Source of the DNA: Prochlorococcus marinus XMU1405
GTDB taxonomy: Bacteria > Cyanobacteriota > Cyanobacteriia > PCC-6307 > Cyanobiaceae
Direction: 5' to 3'
NCBI RefSeq assembly: GCF_017696275.1
Contig: NZ_JAAORF010000001.1
Coordinates: forward strand, 470,174-534,173
Length of the DNA: 64,000 nt
The notes beneath the pieces are model-generated. The model did not search any database and was not told where the DNA came from. It saw only the letters and a program-made list of their open reading frames with translations. Within the stretch, counting starts at the first letter, position 1, and each line of letters starts with the position of its first letter. The translations under genes were made by a program, and so were the position numbers. Shown here piece by piece: positions 27,788 through 37,635 of the stretch.

Positions 27788-30082
27788 ATGTCAAAAAAAA
27801 CCAGTAGAGAGATTGCACTTGAAAGAAGAAAGGCGATGAGTGATAGCGGTAAAAAAGCTGCTGCTTATTCTTCAACTACCAAAGATAGAGTTCGATCTTC
27901 TCAAGATATACAGATTTCTGGGACTCAGTCTTCTCCTAATAATCATAATATTTCTAAACCAGCTACAAAACATATTCCAAAAACTCAGGTAAACATAAAT
28001 TCTTCAACAACTTTATCTAGTAAAGAGTTAGTAATAGAGAGAAGAAAAGCAATGTCTACCCACGGGAAATCAGCTATAACTTCATCCGATAGAACCCGTA
28101 CTGATGTTAAAAAAGAAAGTCCTTTAACCGCAGTTAAACCAACTATAAGTAAAAATCAAGAAATTCAGGATTCAACTAGTACAGAATCTAAGTCCTTAAA
28201 ACCCAACGTTAAGAGAAGAATTAATCAGAAGAGAAAGCCTATTACTAATACAAGTAGAGATATTGTTTTGGCGAGAAGAGAAGCTCAATCTAAACATGGT
28301 AAATCTGCAACTAAACAAAATACTAGTGCCGCTTCATTAGCTAGAAGGGGAGACCCAGATTTAAGTAGTAGAGAAATTTCTCAGAGAGTGAGAGAGCTAA
28401 GAAGTAAAACTGGTGCCACAGGCAAAAAAGGTAATGGTAAATGTAGACCATGTGGTCCAAACAAAAATGGTGCCAAACAAAATATTGCAGATGCTAGCTG
28501 GAAAGTTGGTAAAAGTGAAACTGATTCAGGTCAAATAGTTACTGGAACTCAAGCTAATAGATCTGTAAAAACTACAGGTAATGAAGCAAGTACATGCAGA
28601 ACTGTAACTGGTACCCAATATATGGGAGCAGAAGTTACTGATCAATTTTGTCAAGATAGACCAAGTTATAAACAGCCACTTAGATCTACTGTTACCTCTA
28701 CAACATCAGGTAATAAAGTAACTGGAAATGAAGTTGGTAGATCTGATAGGGTCACAGGCGATGAGCCAGGAACGTGTAAAAACCTTACAGGTACTGAATA
28801 TGTATCTTCTAATCAATCGCAGAAGTATTGTGGTGATGTCCCAAGAAATCCTTCCAAGGTTAAACACAGCACTACAACCGATGGATTAAAAGTATCTGGA
28901 TCACTACCTGGTAGATCCACCCTAGTTACTGGAGATGAATCAGGTTCTGGACATCAATTAACTGGAGATCAATATCTTGGCTCTGAGCCAAATCCAAAAG
29001 GTAAAGCATTTGAAAAAGTAGGCAGTTACAACACTCTTAATGGGAATAATGTAACTGGTACAGGGGTTGGAAGATCAGACCATATGACAGGTAATGAACA
29101 TGGGAGTTGTAAGAATGTAACTGGCGATGAGTACATAGGATCTCAACAATATGAGAAGTTTTGCGGTTCAAAACCAAAACCAGAAGCTAGAAAAGTAGGT
29201 TTAAGCCTTTCTTCAAAGTCAAATTTAATAAGCGGCACTATGACAGGAAGATCAGAAATAGTAACTGGAGATGAACCAGGTTCATGCAAAGTGTTAACAG
29301 GAACACCATACGCAGGCTTAGATCAGATTAATGAAAATTGTAGTACTGAGATTTCAGAAGATATGAAATCCCGAGCAACAGTTAATTCTGGAAATAATTC
29401 AAATGCCAGACTTACAGGACAGCAACCAGGAATTGGCGGAGTAATGACAGGTGCTAAGAAAGGTGCTTGTAAAAATCTAACAGGGACTCCCTATGTTGGT
29501 GGAGATCAGCTCTCACAAGCTTGTGATAATCCTGCACATGATGCGGCTTATGCGAATCCGGAAAAGTCGGCAGGTAACTCTTGGAAGGAATTCTCTGTTA
29601 AATCACCATCAAGAGATAAATATTCTGAAAAAAATACTCAAGGTGTTACGGGTAATGAATATGAAAATGGTTCAAAGGTAACAGGACCTTTTGATATGGC
29701 AGTTGACAAGGTCACTGGCACTGAAAAATTTAGATTTGAACCGAATAAAAATATTACTTATAAACAAAAAATGGAAATTGAAGAGGTAGACCGTGCTGCA
29801 AAGACACCAGAAAAAAGAGTCGCATCAAGGATTACTGGAGAAGGACAATCAGTAGGAAACGTAACTGGTGATGATTGGGATCGCGGTGATAAGGTAACAG
29901 GCACAGAGGGAGCTTCTTCTAGAAAGCGAAATCCATCAAGAGCAGGATTCATGAGCGCAATGCCCCCTATGGAAGTTAAAAGGAATGAGGAAACAGAAAA
30001 ACCAGATTTCTTGATAACTGGATCTAGTGGAAATACTCGTGAAGGACAACTTGTTACCTTTTCAGGCGGTGCAAGAGGTTAA
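27788..30082 (+). CDS. csoS2: carboxysome assembly scaffold CsoS2
   Basis: This 764-residue intrinsically disordered protein links Rubisco to the shell. Four basic N-terminal repeats are visible (SREIALERRKAMSDSGK, SKELVIERRKAMSTHGK, SRDIVLARREAQSKHGK, SSREISQRVRELRSKTG), which bind Rubisco. Six or more middle repeats of the VTGxE..GTCKNLTGTEY..C type follow from about 240 to 620, then a C-terminal domain ending FSGGARG that contacts the shell. The in-frame TTG at 27779 is less likely than ATG 27788. I see no obvious -1 slippery site, consistent with Prochlorococcus making only the full-length form. Confidence 0.97.
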   Translation: MSKKTSREIALERRKAMSDSGKKAAAYSSTTKDRVRSSQDIQISGTQSSPNNHNISKPATKHIPKTQVNINSSTTLSSKELVIERRKAMSTHGKSAITSSDRTRTDVKKESPLTAVKPTISKNQEIQDSTSTESKSLKPNVKRRINQKRKPITNTSRDIVLARREAQSKHGKSATKQNTSAASLARRGDPDLSSREISQRVRELRSKTGATGKKGNGKCRPCGPNKNGAKQNIADASWKVGKSETDSGQIVTGTQANRSVKTTGNEASTCRTVTGTQYMGAEVTDQFCQDRPSYKQPLRSTVTSTTSGNKVTGNEVGRSDRVTGDEPGTCKNLTGTEYVSSNQSQKYCGDVPRNPSKVKHSTTTDGLKVSGSLPGRSTLVTGDESGSGHQLTGDQYLGSEPNPKGKAFEKVGSYNTLNGNNVTGTGVGRSDHMTGNEHGSCKNVTGDEYIGSQQYEKFCGSKPKPEARKVGLSLSSKSNLISGTMTGRSEIVTGDEPGSCKVLTGTPYAGLDQINENCSTEISEDMKSRATVNSGNNSNARLTGQQPGIGGVMTGAKKGACKNLTGTPYVGGDQLSQACDNPAHDAAYANPEKSAGNSWKEFSVKSPSRDKYSEKNTQGVTGNEYENGSKVTGPFDMAVDKVTGTEKFRFEPNKNITYKQKMEIEEVDRAAKTPEKRVASRITGEGQSVGNVTGDDWDRGDKVTGTEGASSRKRNPSRAGFMSAMPPMEVKRNEETEKPDFLITGSSGNTREGQLVTFSGGARG

Positions 30083-30089
30083 GTAAATA

Positions 30090-31619
30090 ATGCCTTTAAG
30101 AGGACTGGCTAAAGCCAAGAATTTCACATTGGGGCCAACCGCTCCAATGAAAACCTTTACTGAAAATATACATATACAAACTAAAGAATCAAATAATTTC
30201 CGAAATTCTGGAAAGTCTCATAAATTAACCAATAATATTCAAAATGAAAATCTATTTAGGTATGAAAGCAAAATAAAAAGTGATTTTGACGAAATTGTTC
30301 CAACTCTCAAGGAAATTGCTCGAATCCAACATCACGAAGATTTTATAAATAAGGCTCAGAAAATATCAAGAAAAAATTTGGGAATAGATTTACCTCTCCA
30401 TGTATTAGATAAATCTTGGGTTAAACCTCTTGATATGAGAGCTTTATATGCATGGTGTGCTTTCAAACAGCACAAGAAACTTAGCGACAATTTTTTTAAC
30501 AATGATCCACTTGAAGGTGCTGCTGGAAGTAGGGATGCGGAAGATTTTGAAAAATTTCTCTTAGATTGTGGAATACATTTACTTGATATAACTCCTTGTT
30601 CAGATGGAAGGTTAGCTCATTCAGTTGCTTATGTAATGAGAATACCTTTTAGTTCAGTAAGGAGAAGATCCCATGCTGGAGCACTGTTTGATATTGAAAA
30701 TACCGTTAATCGATGGGTAAAAACTGAACATAAAAGATATAGAGAGAATGTTCCTAATGAAGCTCATAAAGATACCAGGTACTTAAAAGTTGTAACTTAT
30801 CATTTTAGTTCAGTAGATCCTTTACATCAGGGATGCGCAGCTCATGGCAGTAATGACGAGTTAGCTGCAGCTGAAGGTAGAAATAAATTATATGCTTTCA
30901 AAGAGGCTGTAGAGAATAGCTTTTGCTGCGGAGCTTCTGTGGATTTGATGTTAATTGGACTTGATACAGACACTGATTCATTAAAAATACATTTATCAAA
31001 TAGCGATGGCGGTATAGATTTAGAAAAAACTATTTCTACATTAGAAATTTATAATTCAACAATAAATTTTTCGAAAGAGGATGCGGAAAGAGAAATTTGC
31101 CAGACAATTTCTAAGCAATCTTCAAAAGATAAACTCAGTGGACTGGAAAAATTTACATATAAATTAATTGTCAATAATATTTCTCAAATTGATTATGTTA
31201 AGAGTTTTCATAATGGTTCATATGAAGATATTGGACATGCAGAGAGGTTTATTGGAGTAGGTATAGGTTTCAAAGAAGTACATCTCAGAAATTTAACTTA
31301 TTTTGCTCATTTAGATACAGTCGAAGAAGGGGCTCCGGATTTAGATGTTGGAGTAAAGATTTTTACTGGATTAAATGTTTCTCAAGATCTACCTATTCCG
31401 GTAGTAATAAGATTTGATTACTCTGGAAAAGTACCTGGCGCAAAAGAGAGGGCAATAAATGATTGTGTAAGAGTTAATAATGCGATATCAATTAGATATA
31501 AAAATTTAGTTGATCAAGGTTTGTTACATACTTGCTCTACTATTAGAGATAGGGACAAAATTCATTCCGCCCAAATTATTGGAATGTCTTTAGATAAAAA
31601 AACAGAGGAGGCTCACTAA
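30090..31619 (+). CDS. csoSCA: carboxysomal carbonic anhydrase CsoSCA (CsoS3)
   Basis: This epsilon/beta-class carbonic anhydrase converts HCO3- to CO2 next to Rubisco. The 509 residues have a disordered N-terminal region of about 60 residues that in other species binds Rubisco. The zinc-site motifs follow: CSDGRLAHSVAY (Cys, Asp-Arg pair) and HFSSVDPLHQGCAAHGSND (His, Cys). A degenerate second half of the enzyme completes the protein. It starts 7 bases after the csoS2 stop and ends 2 bases before csoS4A, so translation is tightly coupled. Confidence 0.96.
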   Translation: MPLRGLAKAKNFTLGPTAPMKTFTENIHIQTKESNNFRNSGKSHKLTNNIQNENLFRYESKIKSDFDEIVPTLKEIARIQHHEDFINKAQKISRKNLGIDLPLHVLDKSWVKPLDMRALYAWCAFKQHKKLSDNFFNNDPLEGAAGSRDAEDFEKFLLDCGIHLLDITPCSDGRLAHSVAYVMRIPFSSVRRRSHAGALFDIENTVNRWVKTEHKRYRENVPNEAHKDTRYLKVVTYHFSSVDPLHQGCAAHGSNDELAAAEGRNKLYAFKEAVENSFCCGASVDLMLIGLDTDTDSLKIHLSNSDGGIDLEKTISTLEIYNSTINFSKEDAEREICQTISKQSSKDKLSGLEKFTYKLIVNNISQIDYVKSFHNGSYEDIGHAERFIGVGIGFKEVHLRNLTYFAHLDTVEEGAPDLDVGVKIFTGLNVSQDLPIPVVIRFDYSGKVPGAKERAINDCVRVNNAISIRYKNLVDQGLLHTCSTIRDRDKIHSAQIIGMSLDKKTEEAH

Positions 31620-31621
31620 TT

Positions 31622-31873
31622 ATGTTAATTTGCAAGGTTGTAAAACCACTTGTTTCTACCAATAGGATTCCTGGTTTTGAACATAAACATCTGCAGGTTG
31701 TATTAGATGGTTCTTCTAATAAAGTTGCAGTTGATGCTGTTGGCTGTAAGCCAGGAGATTGGGTTATTTGTGTCGGAAGTTCTGCTGCTAGAGAAGCTGC
31801 GGGAAGTAAATCTTATCCAAGCGATTTAACGATTGTTGGAATTATTGATCATTGGGATCCTAACAAGTCATAA
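31622..31873 (+). CDS. csoS4A: carboxysome pentameric vertex protein CsoS4A
   Basis: This 83-residue protein of the EutN/CcmL fold caps the icosahedral vertices as pentamers. It starts MLICKVVKPLVSTNRIPGFEHKHLQVV, with the core VDAVGCKPGDWVICVGSSAAREAAG and DLTIVGIIDHWD at the end. The ATG is 2 bases after the csoSCA stop. The paralogue csoS4B follows after 17 bases. Confidence 0.96.
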   Translation: MLICKVVKPLVSTNRIPGFEHKHLQVVLDGSSNKVAVDAVGCKPGDWVICVGSSAAREAAGSKSYPSDLTIVGIIDHWDPNKS

Positions 31874-31890
31874 AAAGGAGGATATAAATT

Positions 31891-32139
31891 GTGGAAATTA
31901 TGAAGGTATTAGGAAGGATGGTATGCACTCAAAGAGTCCCTGGCTTAGGTCATATGAATTTACGAATTTTAGAAAATAATAAAGGAAAGAAATTAGTTGC
32001 TGTTGATCCTGTTGGAGCTAGAGAAGGTAACTGGGTTTTTACTGCTAGTGGCTCTGCCGCTAGATTTGCATGCCCTAATCCAGAAGTTCAAACCGATTTA
32101 ACAATTGGCGGGATTATTGATTATTGGGAGAGTGACTAA
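31891..32139 (+). CDS. csoS4B: carboxysome pentameric vertex protein CsoS4B
   Basis: This 82-residue second EutN/CcmL-fold vertex protein has MKVLGRMVCTQRVPGLGHMNLRIL, VDPVGAREGNWVFTASGSAAR and DLTIGGIIDYWES. Two starts are possible: GTG at 31891 and ATG at 31900. The Shine-Dalgarno AAGGAGG at 31875-31881 lies 9 bases before the GTG and 18 before the ATG, which favours the GTG. It is the last structural shell gene of the operon. Confidence 0.96.
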   Translation: MEIMKVLGRMVCTQRVPGLGHMNLRILENNKGKKLVAVDPVGAREGNWVFTASGSAARFACPNPEVQTDLTIGGIIDYWESD

Positions 32140-32213
32140 AAATTTTATCTCCAAAAATTTATTGAGAAACTTTGTTGAAGGTATAGTGTAATTAGTCTTG
32201 AATAAAGAATGTA

Positions 32214-32453
32214 ATGTGGAAAGAAAGAGAATCACCTTCGAGGATTGAAAAAAGATTTGAATTTGATCAATACTCAAAAATTAGTAAATTCATGGGTGAA
32301 ATTGAGAAATTATGTAAAGAAAGGGATATCTATCCCAATATCAGCTTCGGAAAGAATTTTGTAAGTCTTTCAATATTTTTAGACGATAAAGAAATATCAG
32401 ATAAAGAAAAAGACTTTTCAATGGATATTGATAAATTTTATCTAGAAGATTAG
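32214..32453 (+). CDS. acRAF: alpha-carboxysome Rubisco assembly factor (pterin dehydratase-like)
   Basis: The 79 residues match the small pterin-4a-carbinolamine dehydratase-like protein encoded after csoS4B in alpha-cyanobacteria: RIEKRFEFDQYSKISKFMGEIEKLCKERDIYPNISFGKNFVSLSIF. Known members help Rubisco folding/assembly and have lost dehydratase activity. The histidines needed for dehydratase catalysis (HHP motif) are not present here. ATG start 74 bases after csoS4B. Confidence 0.85.
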   Translation: MWKERESPSRIEKRFEFDQYSKISKFMGEIEKLCKERDIYPNISFGKNFVSLSIFLDDKEISDKEKDFSMDIDKFYLED

Positions 32454-32458
32454 TTTTT

Positions 32459-32686
32459 TTAATAATTATTTGGCTTTGCAATATCTCTTTTGATTAAAGC
32501 CATTAAATATGTTGGTGCTTTATATCTGCCAGGCAGACATCTATTTAAAGTTTCAAGATGACTCCAACACACTGTCTTTTCAATATCTTTAACTGAGTTT
32601 CCTTTTAAAATTAATAGTCTAAGAGCTTTGCAAAATAAAGGATAACCTGCTTCTAGTTCATCTATATTAAGCTTTGCTGCTGACAT
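32459..32686 (-). CDS. conserved small protein, possibly DUF3136
   Basis: These 75 residues look like a cyanobacterial family of unknown function (possibly DUF3136). The visible features are LNIDELEAGYPLFCKALRLLILKG, TVCWSHLETLNRCLPGRYKAP and YLMALIKRDI. They have no membrane segment and are mostly helical, with three cysteines. It is tail-to-tail with acRAF and marks the end of the carboxysome region. ATG start at 32686. Confidence 0.7.
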   Translation of the reverse strand: MSAAKLNIDELEAGYPLFCKALRLLILKGNSVKDIEKTVCWSHLETLNRCLPGRYKAPTYLMALIKRDIAKPNNY

Positions 32687-32771
32687 AAATCAAAGATGAA
32701 TTATCAACTAATAATCTATACAACTATGGTGCACAATTGGTTCATATTTCAAATTTCTCAATAATTAGAAA

Positions 32772-33164
32772 TTAATCTAGAAATGCGACGCAATCTATTT
32801 CAACTAAAACTCCTTTTGGTAGAGATGAAACTTCCACACAGGCTCTTGCTGGGGGATTCTCTATATTAAAAAAATCACTATATATTTTATTGACAATTTG
32901 AAAATTACTTAAGTCAGTTAAGTAAATAGTTGTTTTTATTACATCCTCTATTTTTGCTCCACCAGCTTTAAGAACTTCTGCGAGATTTTTTAAAACTTGA
33001 ATAGTTTCCTTCTCTATATCGCCTAAACATGTTATTTCATTTAAAGCTGGGTCTATAGCAATTTGACCAGAACAATAGATAAAATCCCCAGCTTTTATAG
33101 CTTGATTATAAGGTCCTACTGGATCTGGAGCATTTGATGTTTTAATTACTTGTTTGGGGGACAT
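32772..33164 (-). CDS. ridA: RidA/YjgF family reactive-intermediate deaminase
   Basis: RidA hydrolyses reactive enamine/imine intermediates released by PLP enzymes. The 130 residues contain APDPVGPYNQAIKAGDFIYCSGQIAIDP at the N-terminus. The conserved RACVEVSSLPKGVLVEIDCVAFL, with the substrate-binding arginine, closes the protein. Length is typical of the trimeric family. It follows the glyoxalase II gene with 24 bases between them. Confidence 0.95.
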   Translation of the reverse strand: MSPKQVIKTSNAPDPVGPYNQAIKAGDFIYCSGQIAIDPALNEITCLGDIEKETIQVLKNLAEVLKAGGAKIEDVIKTTIYLTDLSNFQIVNKIYSDFFNIENPPARACVEVSSLPKGVLVEIDCVAFLD

Positions 33165-33188
33165 TTGTTTAAGAAGATACCTATCTAT

Positions 33189-33929
33189 TTAAACCCATAA
33201 ATCTTTATTTTCTCTTAAAAAAGTAAATTCTTCTAAATTTTTTGCTCTTAAGAAAAGGTTTATTTTCATCTCTTCATCAAGTAAAAATGGAATTGTCAAT
33301 TCATTAAGAGAATGTTTTTTTTCAACTTCCGAAAGTTTATTTTTTATATCTTGATCTTTAGGTTTCAGATTTAATGCCCACAATATATTTGACTTTGTAT
33401 ATTCATGCGCACAATATATGTGAGTATTTTTAGGTAAAGATTTGATTCGTTCTAGTGAAGAATACATTTGTTGATAAGTTCCTTCAAAAATTCTTCCACA
33501 GCCTCCAGAAAATAATGTGTCACCAATAAAAAGAACAGGGTTTTCACCTTTCAAAAAGAAGGCAATATGTGAGCTTGTATGTCCCAATACTTCAATTATT
33601 TTTACTTCTTCATCTAAAATATTTAAAGTTTCTCCATCTTCTACAGATACATTTTGAAATGGTATGCGCTTTTTTTCTTTGGAGGAGGCAATAACCTTTA
33701 CATTCGGCCATCTTTTAATAAGGGACTTCGTTCCTCCAATATGGTCTGAATGATGATGAGTTTGCAAAATAGCTTCTAAGTGAAAATTGTTTTCATTTAT
33801 ATATTTAACAACTGGTTCGTGAACAGATGGATCTACAACTACAACGGATTTATCTTTTACCCACAACCAAATAACGTTATCACTCAAAACTCTAAGTCCG
33901 ATTATATTTCGAGCTTTATTAAATTCCAT
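33189..33929 (-). CDS. gloB: hydroxyacylglutathione hydrolase (glyoxalase II)
   Basis: This metallo-beta-lactamase-fold enzyme hydrolyses S-lactoylglutathione. The binuclear metal motif [10 protein letters not shown], then [25 protein letters not shown] and CAHEYT(K) are all present. An in-frame ATG lies farther upstream (34100), inside hisG. The family N-terminus matches the ATG at 33929 ([18 protein letters not shown]), which gives 246 residues and leaves 40 bases to divergent hisG. Part of a small glutathione-linked set together with the GST and glutathione reductase further on. Confidence 0.94.
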   Translation of the reverse strand: MEFNKARNIIGLRVLSDNVIWLWVKDKSVVVVDPSVHEPVVKYINENNFHLEAILQTHHHSDHIGGTKSLIKRWPNVKVIASSKEKKRIPFQNVSVEDGETLNILDEEVKIIEVLGHTSSHIAFFLKGENPVLFIGDTLFSGGCGRIFEGTYQQMYSSLERIKSLPKNTHIYCAHEYTKSNILWALNLKPKDQDIKNKLSEVEKKHSLNELTIPFLLDEEMKINLFLRAKNLEEFTFLRENKDLWV

Positions 33930-33969
33930 TGTTAACTTAGAATGAAGAATCCTTGGAAGAAATTGATCT

Positions 33970-34608
33970 ATGTTCACTATAGCTTTACCAAAGGGAGCTC
34001 TGTTAAAAGATTCAATTTCAACTTTTAAAAGAGCTGGGCTAGATTTCTCTGACGCGTTAGACGAAAATAATAGATCATTAACCTTTGAATCAAATTGCAA
34101 ACGGGCTAAAGCTCTATTAGTAAGAAATGGAGATGTTCCTGTTTATGTAAGTTATGGTCAGGCTGATTTGGGTATTGTTGGGTATGACGTTTTACGAGAA
34201 TCTGAATTAAAAGTTGCAAAGTTATTAGATTTAGGATTTGGGGGTTGTCATATGTCGTTAGCGGTTAAGAAAAATAGTAATTATTCAAAACCAACAGATC
34301 TTCCAGCGAATTGTAAAGTAGCTAGTAAATTTATAAAAACAGCAAGATCTTATTTTGAAGAATTAAATATTCCTGTAGAGATAGTTCATTTGACAGGTTC
34401 AGTCGAGCTTGGTCCTATTACAGGTATGGCAGAGGCAATAGTTGATTTGGTGGCAACAGGAAAGACTCTGAAAGAGAATGGTTTAATTAAAATAGATGAT
34501 CTTTTCTACTCGACTGCAAGACTAATTGGAAATCCTTTATCTATGAGGTTAGATGATAATCATCTCAGAGATACAATTTTATCAATAGAATCAAAAAATG
34601 CTTTATAG
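33970..34608 (+). CDS. hisG: ATP phosphoribosyltransferase, short form
   Basis: HisG makes phosphoribosyl-ATP in the first step of histidine synthesis. The 212 residues show [33 protein letters not shown] and [30 protein letters not shown]. It lacks the C-terminal regulatory domain, so it is the short type that needs HisZ, which is not in the window. ATG start, 40 bases from divergent gloB. The ABC exporter starts 12 bases after its stop. Confidence 0.96.
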   Translation: MFTIALPKGALLKDSISTFKRAGLDFSDALDENNRSLTFESNCKRAKALLVRNGDVPVYVSYGQADLGIVGYDVLRESELKVAKLLDLGFGGCHMSLAVKKNSNYSKPTDLPANCKVASKFIKTARSYFEELNIPVEIVHLTGSVELGPITGMAEAIVDLVATGKTLKENGLIKIDDLFYSTARLIGNPLSMRLDDNHLRDTILSIESKNAL

Positions 34609-34620
34609 AAGATTAGCTAA

Positions 34621-36417
34621 ATGTTTTTTAAAGATTTTAGAAGGATTAAAAAGTTAGGTAAATATTTAACTAAAGATAAAAAAACAATCTATTTAATTTT
34701 AATAGTTTTGTTACCTGTTTCTTTCTCTGGAGCTATTCAACCATTATTACTTGGTCAAGCAATTACTATTCTCAAGAACGAAAATACCGATGTTTGGCTA
34801 AGTAAAACTTACTTTGGGCAGTCAATAAATGCCATAATATTAACTTTATTTATAACAGTTCTATTTAGATTAGTTCTACAGGGATACCAAACTTACAACA
34901 TCCAAGCAGTGGGACAACGTTTGACAGCAAGAATAAGAAGAGAACTTTTTGATCATTCAATATCTTTATCTCTTAGGTATCACGACAAAATGCCTGTAGG
35001 GAAATTATTAACTAGATTAACAAATGATGTTGATGCTTTAGCCGAGGTTTTTGGGAGTGGTGCAGTTGGAGTCATTGCTGACTTCGTCAGTTTGATAGTA
35101 ATTTCTTTGACAATGCTGTCAATTGATAGAGGACTTGCAATTTTATTACTTCTAACTCAAATCCCAGTATCATATTTTATTATTTGGCTTCAAAAACGTT
35201 ATAGAAGAGCCAATTATCAAGTAAGAGAAGAATTGTCTCAACTCAACTCTGATTTTCAAGAGAATCTTCAAGGTTTAGAAGTCGTTCAGATGTTCAGAAG
35301 AGAGGCTTTCAATAGCAAGAAATTTTCCAATACTGGAATTGCTTATAAGAAAGCAGTAAATGGAACAATATTTTATGACAGCAGTATTTCGGCATTTATA
35401 GAATGGATTTCTCTTGCAGCAGTTTCCTTGGTTTTAGCAGTTGGAGGATATTTTGTAACTTCTGGAAATATTGGTTTAGGAACATTAACAACTTTTATAT
35501 TATATTCCCAAAGACTTTTTGAACCTCTAAGACAGCTTGCAGAAAGATTTACTCAGATACAAGGAGGTTTAACAGCTGTAGAAAGAATAAATGAATTACT
35601 GGATGAAGAAATACAGATTAAGGACTCAATTTCCGCAAAACATTTTTTAGAAAATGCAAAAAATTTAAATAAGAAATTTAATGGCAAAATTGAGTTCAGG
35701 AATGTAAATTTTTTCTATAACGAAGGAGAACACATCATAAAGAATTTATCTTTCATAATCAATCCAGGAGAGCATGTGGCTTTTGTAGGGCCAACTGGTT
35801 CAGGTAAGACTACGATAATAAGACTATTAAGTAGATTGTATGAACCTCAATCTGGCCAAATTTTAATTGATGATATAGATATAAAAGACATTCCTATTGC
35901 AACTCTTAGAAATATGTTGGGGGTAGTTTTGCAAGATACCTTTATCTTTAGTGGAAACGTCGCAGATAATTTGAAACTAAATTCGAATATAGATAATTTT
36001 GAATTAGAAAATCTCTGTAAAGAATTAGGGTTAGATAATTTGTTGAAAAAGTTACCTGAAGGTTTGAACACCTCACTAAGAGAAAGAGGGGGGAATCTCT
36101 CTTCTGGTGAGAGACAACTTCTTTCAGTAGCTAGAGTAGCGATTAGAAATCCTGTTGTATTAATAATGGACGAAGCAACAGCGTTTATGGATCCCTCTAC
36201 AGAGGCTACGTTGCAGAAAGATCTTGAGAGAATTCTGTCAAAAAGAACAGCATTAGTAATAGCTCACAGATTAGCAACTATTGAAAGTTCTGATAAGATT
36301 TTAGTCTTAAAAGGGGGTTCATTAGTTGAAGAGGGAACACATAGTGAATTAAGGATGAAAAAGGGTTTATATTTTCAACTCTCTGAGCTTCAACAAAAAG
36401 GATTTGCAAATTTTTAA
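34621..36417 (+). CDS. ABC exporter, multidrug/lipid type (half-transporter)
   Basis: A fused membrane and ATPase half-transporter of 598 residues. Six transmembrane segments lie in the first 320. The ATPase domain carries Walker A GPTGSGKTT (about 393-401), signature LSSGERQL, Walker B VVLIMDEAT and the switch histidine in IAHRL. It probably works as a homodimer. Substrate cannot be assigned; MsbA-like lipid or multidrug export is typical. Its stop overlaps the start of the next gene by 1 base. Confidence 0.95.
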   Translation: MFFKDFRRIKKLGKYLTKDKKTIYLILIVLLPVSFSGAIQPLLLGQAITILKNENTDVWLSKTYFGQSINAIILTLFITVLFRLVLQGYQTYNIQAVGQRLTARIRRELFDHSISLSLRYHDKMPVGKLLTRLTNDVDALAEVFGSGAVGVIADFVSLIVISLTMLSIDRGLAILLLLTQIPVSYFIIWLQKRYRRANYQVREELSQLNSDFQENLQGLEVVQMFRREAFNSKKFSNTGIAYKKAVNGTIFYDSSISAFIEWISLAAVSLVLAVGGYFVTSGNIGLGTLTTFILYSQRLFEPLRQLAERFTQIQGGLTAVERINELLDEEIQIKDSISAKHFLENAKNLNKKFNGKIEFRNVNFFYNEGEHIIKNLSFIINPGEHVAFVGPTGSGKTTIIRLLSRLYEPQSGQILIDDIDIKDIPIATLRNMLGVVLQDTFIFSGNVADNLKLNSNIDNFELENLCKELGLDNLLKKLPEGLNTSLRERGGNLSSGERQLLSVARVAIRNPVVLIMDEATAFMDPSTEATLQKDLERILSKRTALVIAHRLATIESSDKILVLKGGSLVEEGTHSELRMKKGLYFQLSELQQKGFANF

Positions 36418-36947
36418 TGATTTTTAGAAACCAAGGATCTTTAATAAAAAAATCAAACAGCATATCAATGGATGTGCTAATAGATCTATATGGTTTAAAT
36501 TCTTATGAGTTTACTCAAACAAATAAAAAAGAAATATTTGTATGTAGTAAAAATAAAGATCTAGATCTAATAGAACTAGATCAACTTTTGCAAACTGTTG
36601 GATGGAGCAGAAGACCTATAAGGAGGGTAAAAAGAGCTTTGGATTTCAGTATTTTGGTGGTTGGTTTATGGCGTCATGATAATAAATTCCCCAGACTAGT
36701 AGGATTTGCAAGATGTACTGGAGATGGAATTCTAGAAGCAACAGTTTGGGATGTGGCTATTAACCCTGTCTACCAAGGAATTGGATTGGGGAAAGAGTTA
36801 ATGAAATATGTCCTAAAAGAATTGAAAAATATTGGAATTTCTAAAGTAACCCTTTTTGCTGATGCTGAAGTGGTGTCATTTTACAAAAGACAAGGTTGGA
36901 TATTAGAACCTAAAGGCTCTAAATGTGCTTTTTGGTATGCAAATTAA
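36417..36947 (+). CDS. GNAT-family N-acetyltransferase
   Basis: A 176-residue protein whose second half shows the GNAT acetyl-CoA loop: VWDVAINPVYQGIGLGKELMKYVLKELK (QGIGLG), then ISKVTLFADAEVVSFYKRQGWI. The first 75 residues form the variable N-terminal arm. The substrate is unknown. Cyanobacterial homologues include plastid-type acetyltransferases related to Ycf52/GNAT (NSI-like). It starts within the stop of the ABC gene (TAATG) and is coupled to it. Confidence 0.9.
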   Translation: MIFRNQGSLIKKSNSISMDVLIDLYGLNSYEFTQTNKKEIFVCSKNKDLDLIELDQLLQTVGWSRRPIRRVKRALDFSILVVGLWRHDNKFPRLVGFARCTGDGILEATVWDVAINPVYQGIGLGKELMKYVLKELKNIGISKVTLFADAEVVSFYKRQGWILEPKGSKCAFWYAN

Positions 36948-37630
36948 TCATTTTTATAGTAGTCAGAATATATAGATTTTAACGATTCGCCTTTTAACCA
37001 TCTTCTCCTAAAGTGCCAGTTCTTAATTGCTTGGATAAAAATATTAGTTCTTTCCCATTTCCTTGAACTTATAAAAATAGGTAAATTTAATTGTTTTAAA
37101 TTTTTTTTTTGGTTTAATCTCCTTAAAAAATCTACATCTTCCATCAAAGGTATCTTTCTAAAACCATTATTCTTAAAATAGGCAGTTCTATGAATTATTA
37201 AACCTTGATCACCATACGGTTGTTTAAAAAATTTACTTCTAAAATTCACGAGAATTTCGAGGACTCTATAAATTATCTTTTTGTGATTAATTTTGAATTC
37301 AAAATAGTAAATACTATTCTTGTTTCCATTCAAAAATGAATTTATTTTTTTAAACCAATCATTAGTTAATCTTGTGTCCGCATGTAAAAATATGAGCCAC
37401 TCTCCTTTTGAATTTTTAGCTCCAATATCTAATTGTAAACCTCGATTCCTTTCTTTGGATAAAAATACTTTCGCTCCATAAATATTTGCTATATCAAGCG
37501 TTTTATCTTCACTTCCACAATCAACAATTATGATTTCACCCTCTTTCTGCATACTTGACAAGTCTGAAAGCAATAATGGTAAATTATTAGCCTCATTAAT
37601 AGTTGGAATGATAATTGAGATTTTTGACAA
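36944..37630 (-). CDS. glycosyltransferase family 2, TIGR04283-type
   Basis: These 228 residues show the GT-A start ISIIIPTINEANNLPLLLSDLSS, the aspartate motif EIIIVDCGSEDKTLDIA, LIFLHADTRLTNDW and MEDVDFLRRLNQK. This matches the TIGR04283 family (selenodomain-associated transferase 2). The next gene is its usual partner. Acceptor and donor are not known. Its 3' end overlaps the convergent GNAT gene by 4 bases. Confidence 0.9.
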   Translation of the reverse strand: MSKISIIIPTINEANNLPLLLSDLSSMQKEGEIIIVDCGSEDKTLDIANIYGAKVFLSKERNRGLQLDIGAKNSKGEWLIFLHADTRLTNDWFKKINSFLNGNKNSIYYFEFKINHKKIIYRVLEILVNFRSKFFKQPYGDQGLIIHRTAYFKNNGFRKIPLMEDVDFLRRLNQKKNLKQLNLPIFISSRKWERTNIFIQAIKNWHFRRRWLKGESLKSIYSDYYKND

Positions 37631-37635
37631 GTCGA

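Noticed and set aside
33930-34100. N-terminal extension of the glyoxalase II frame into hisG
   Set aside because: The extension is the reverse complement of hisG coding sequence, and the family N-terminus starts at ATG 33929.
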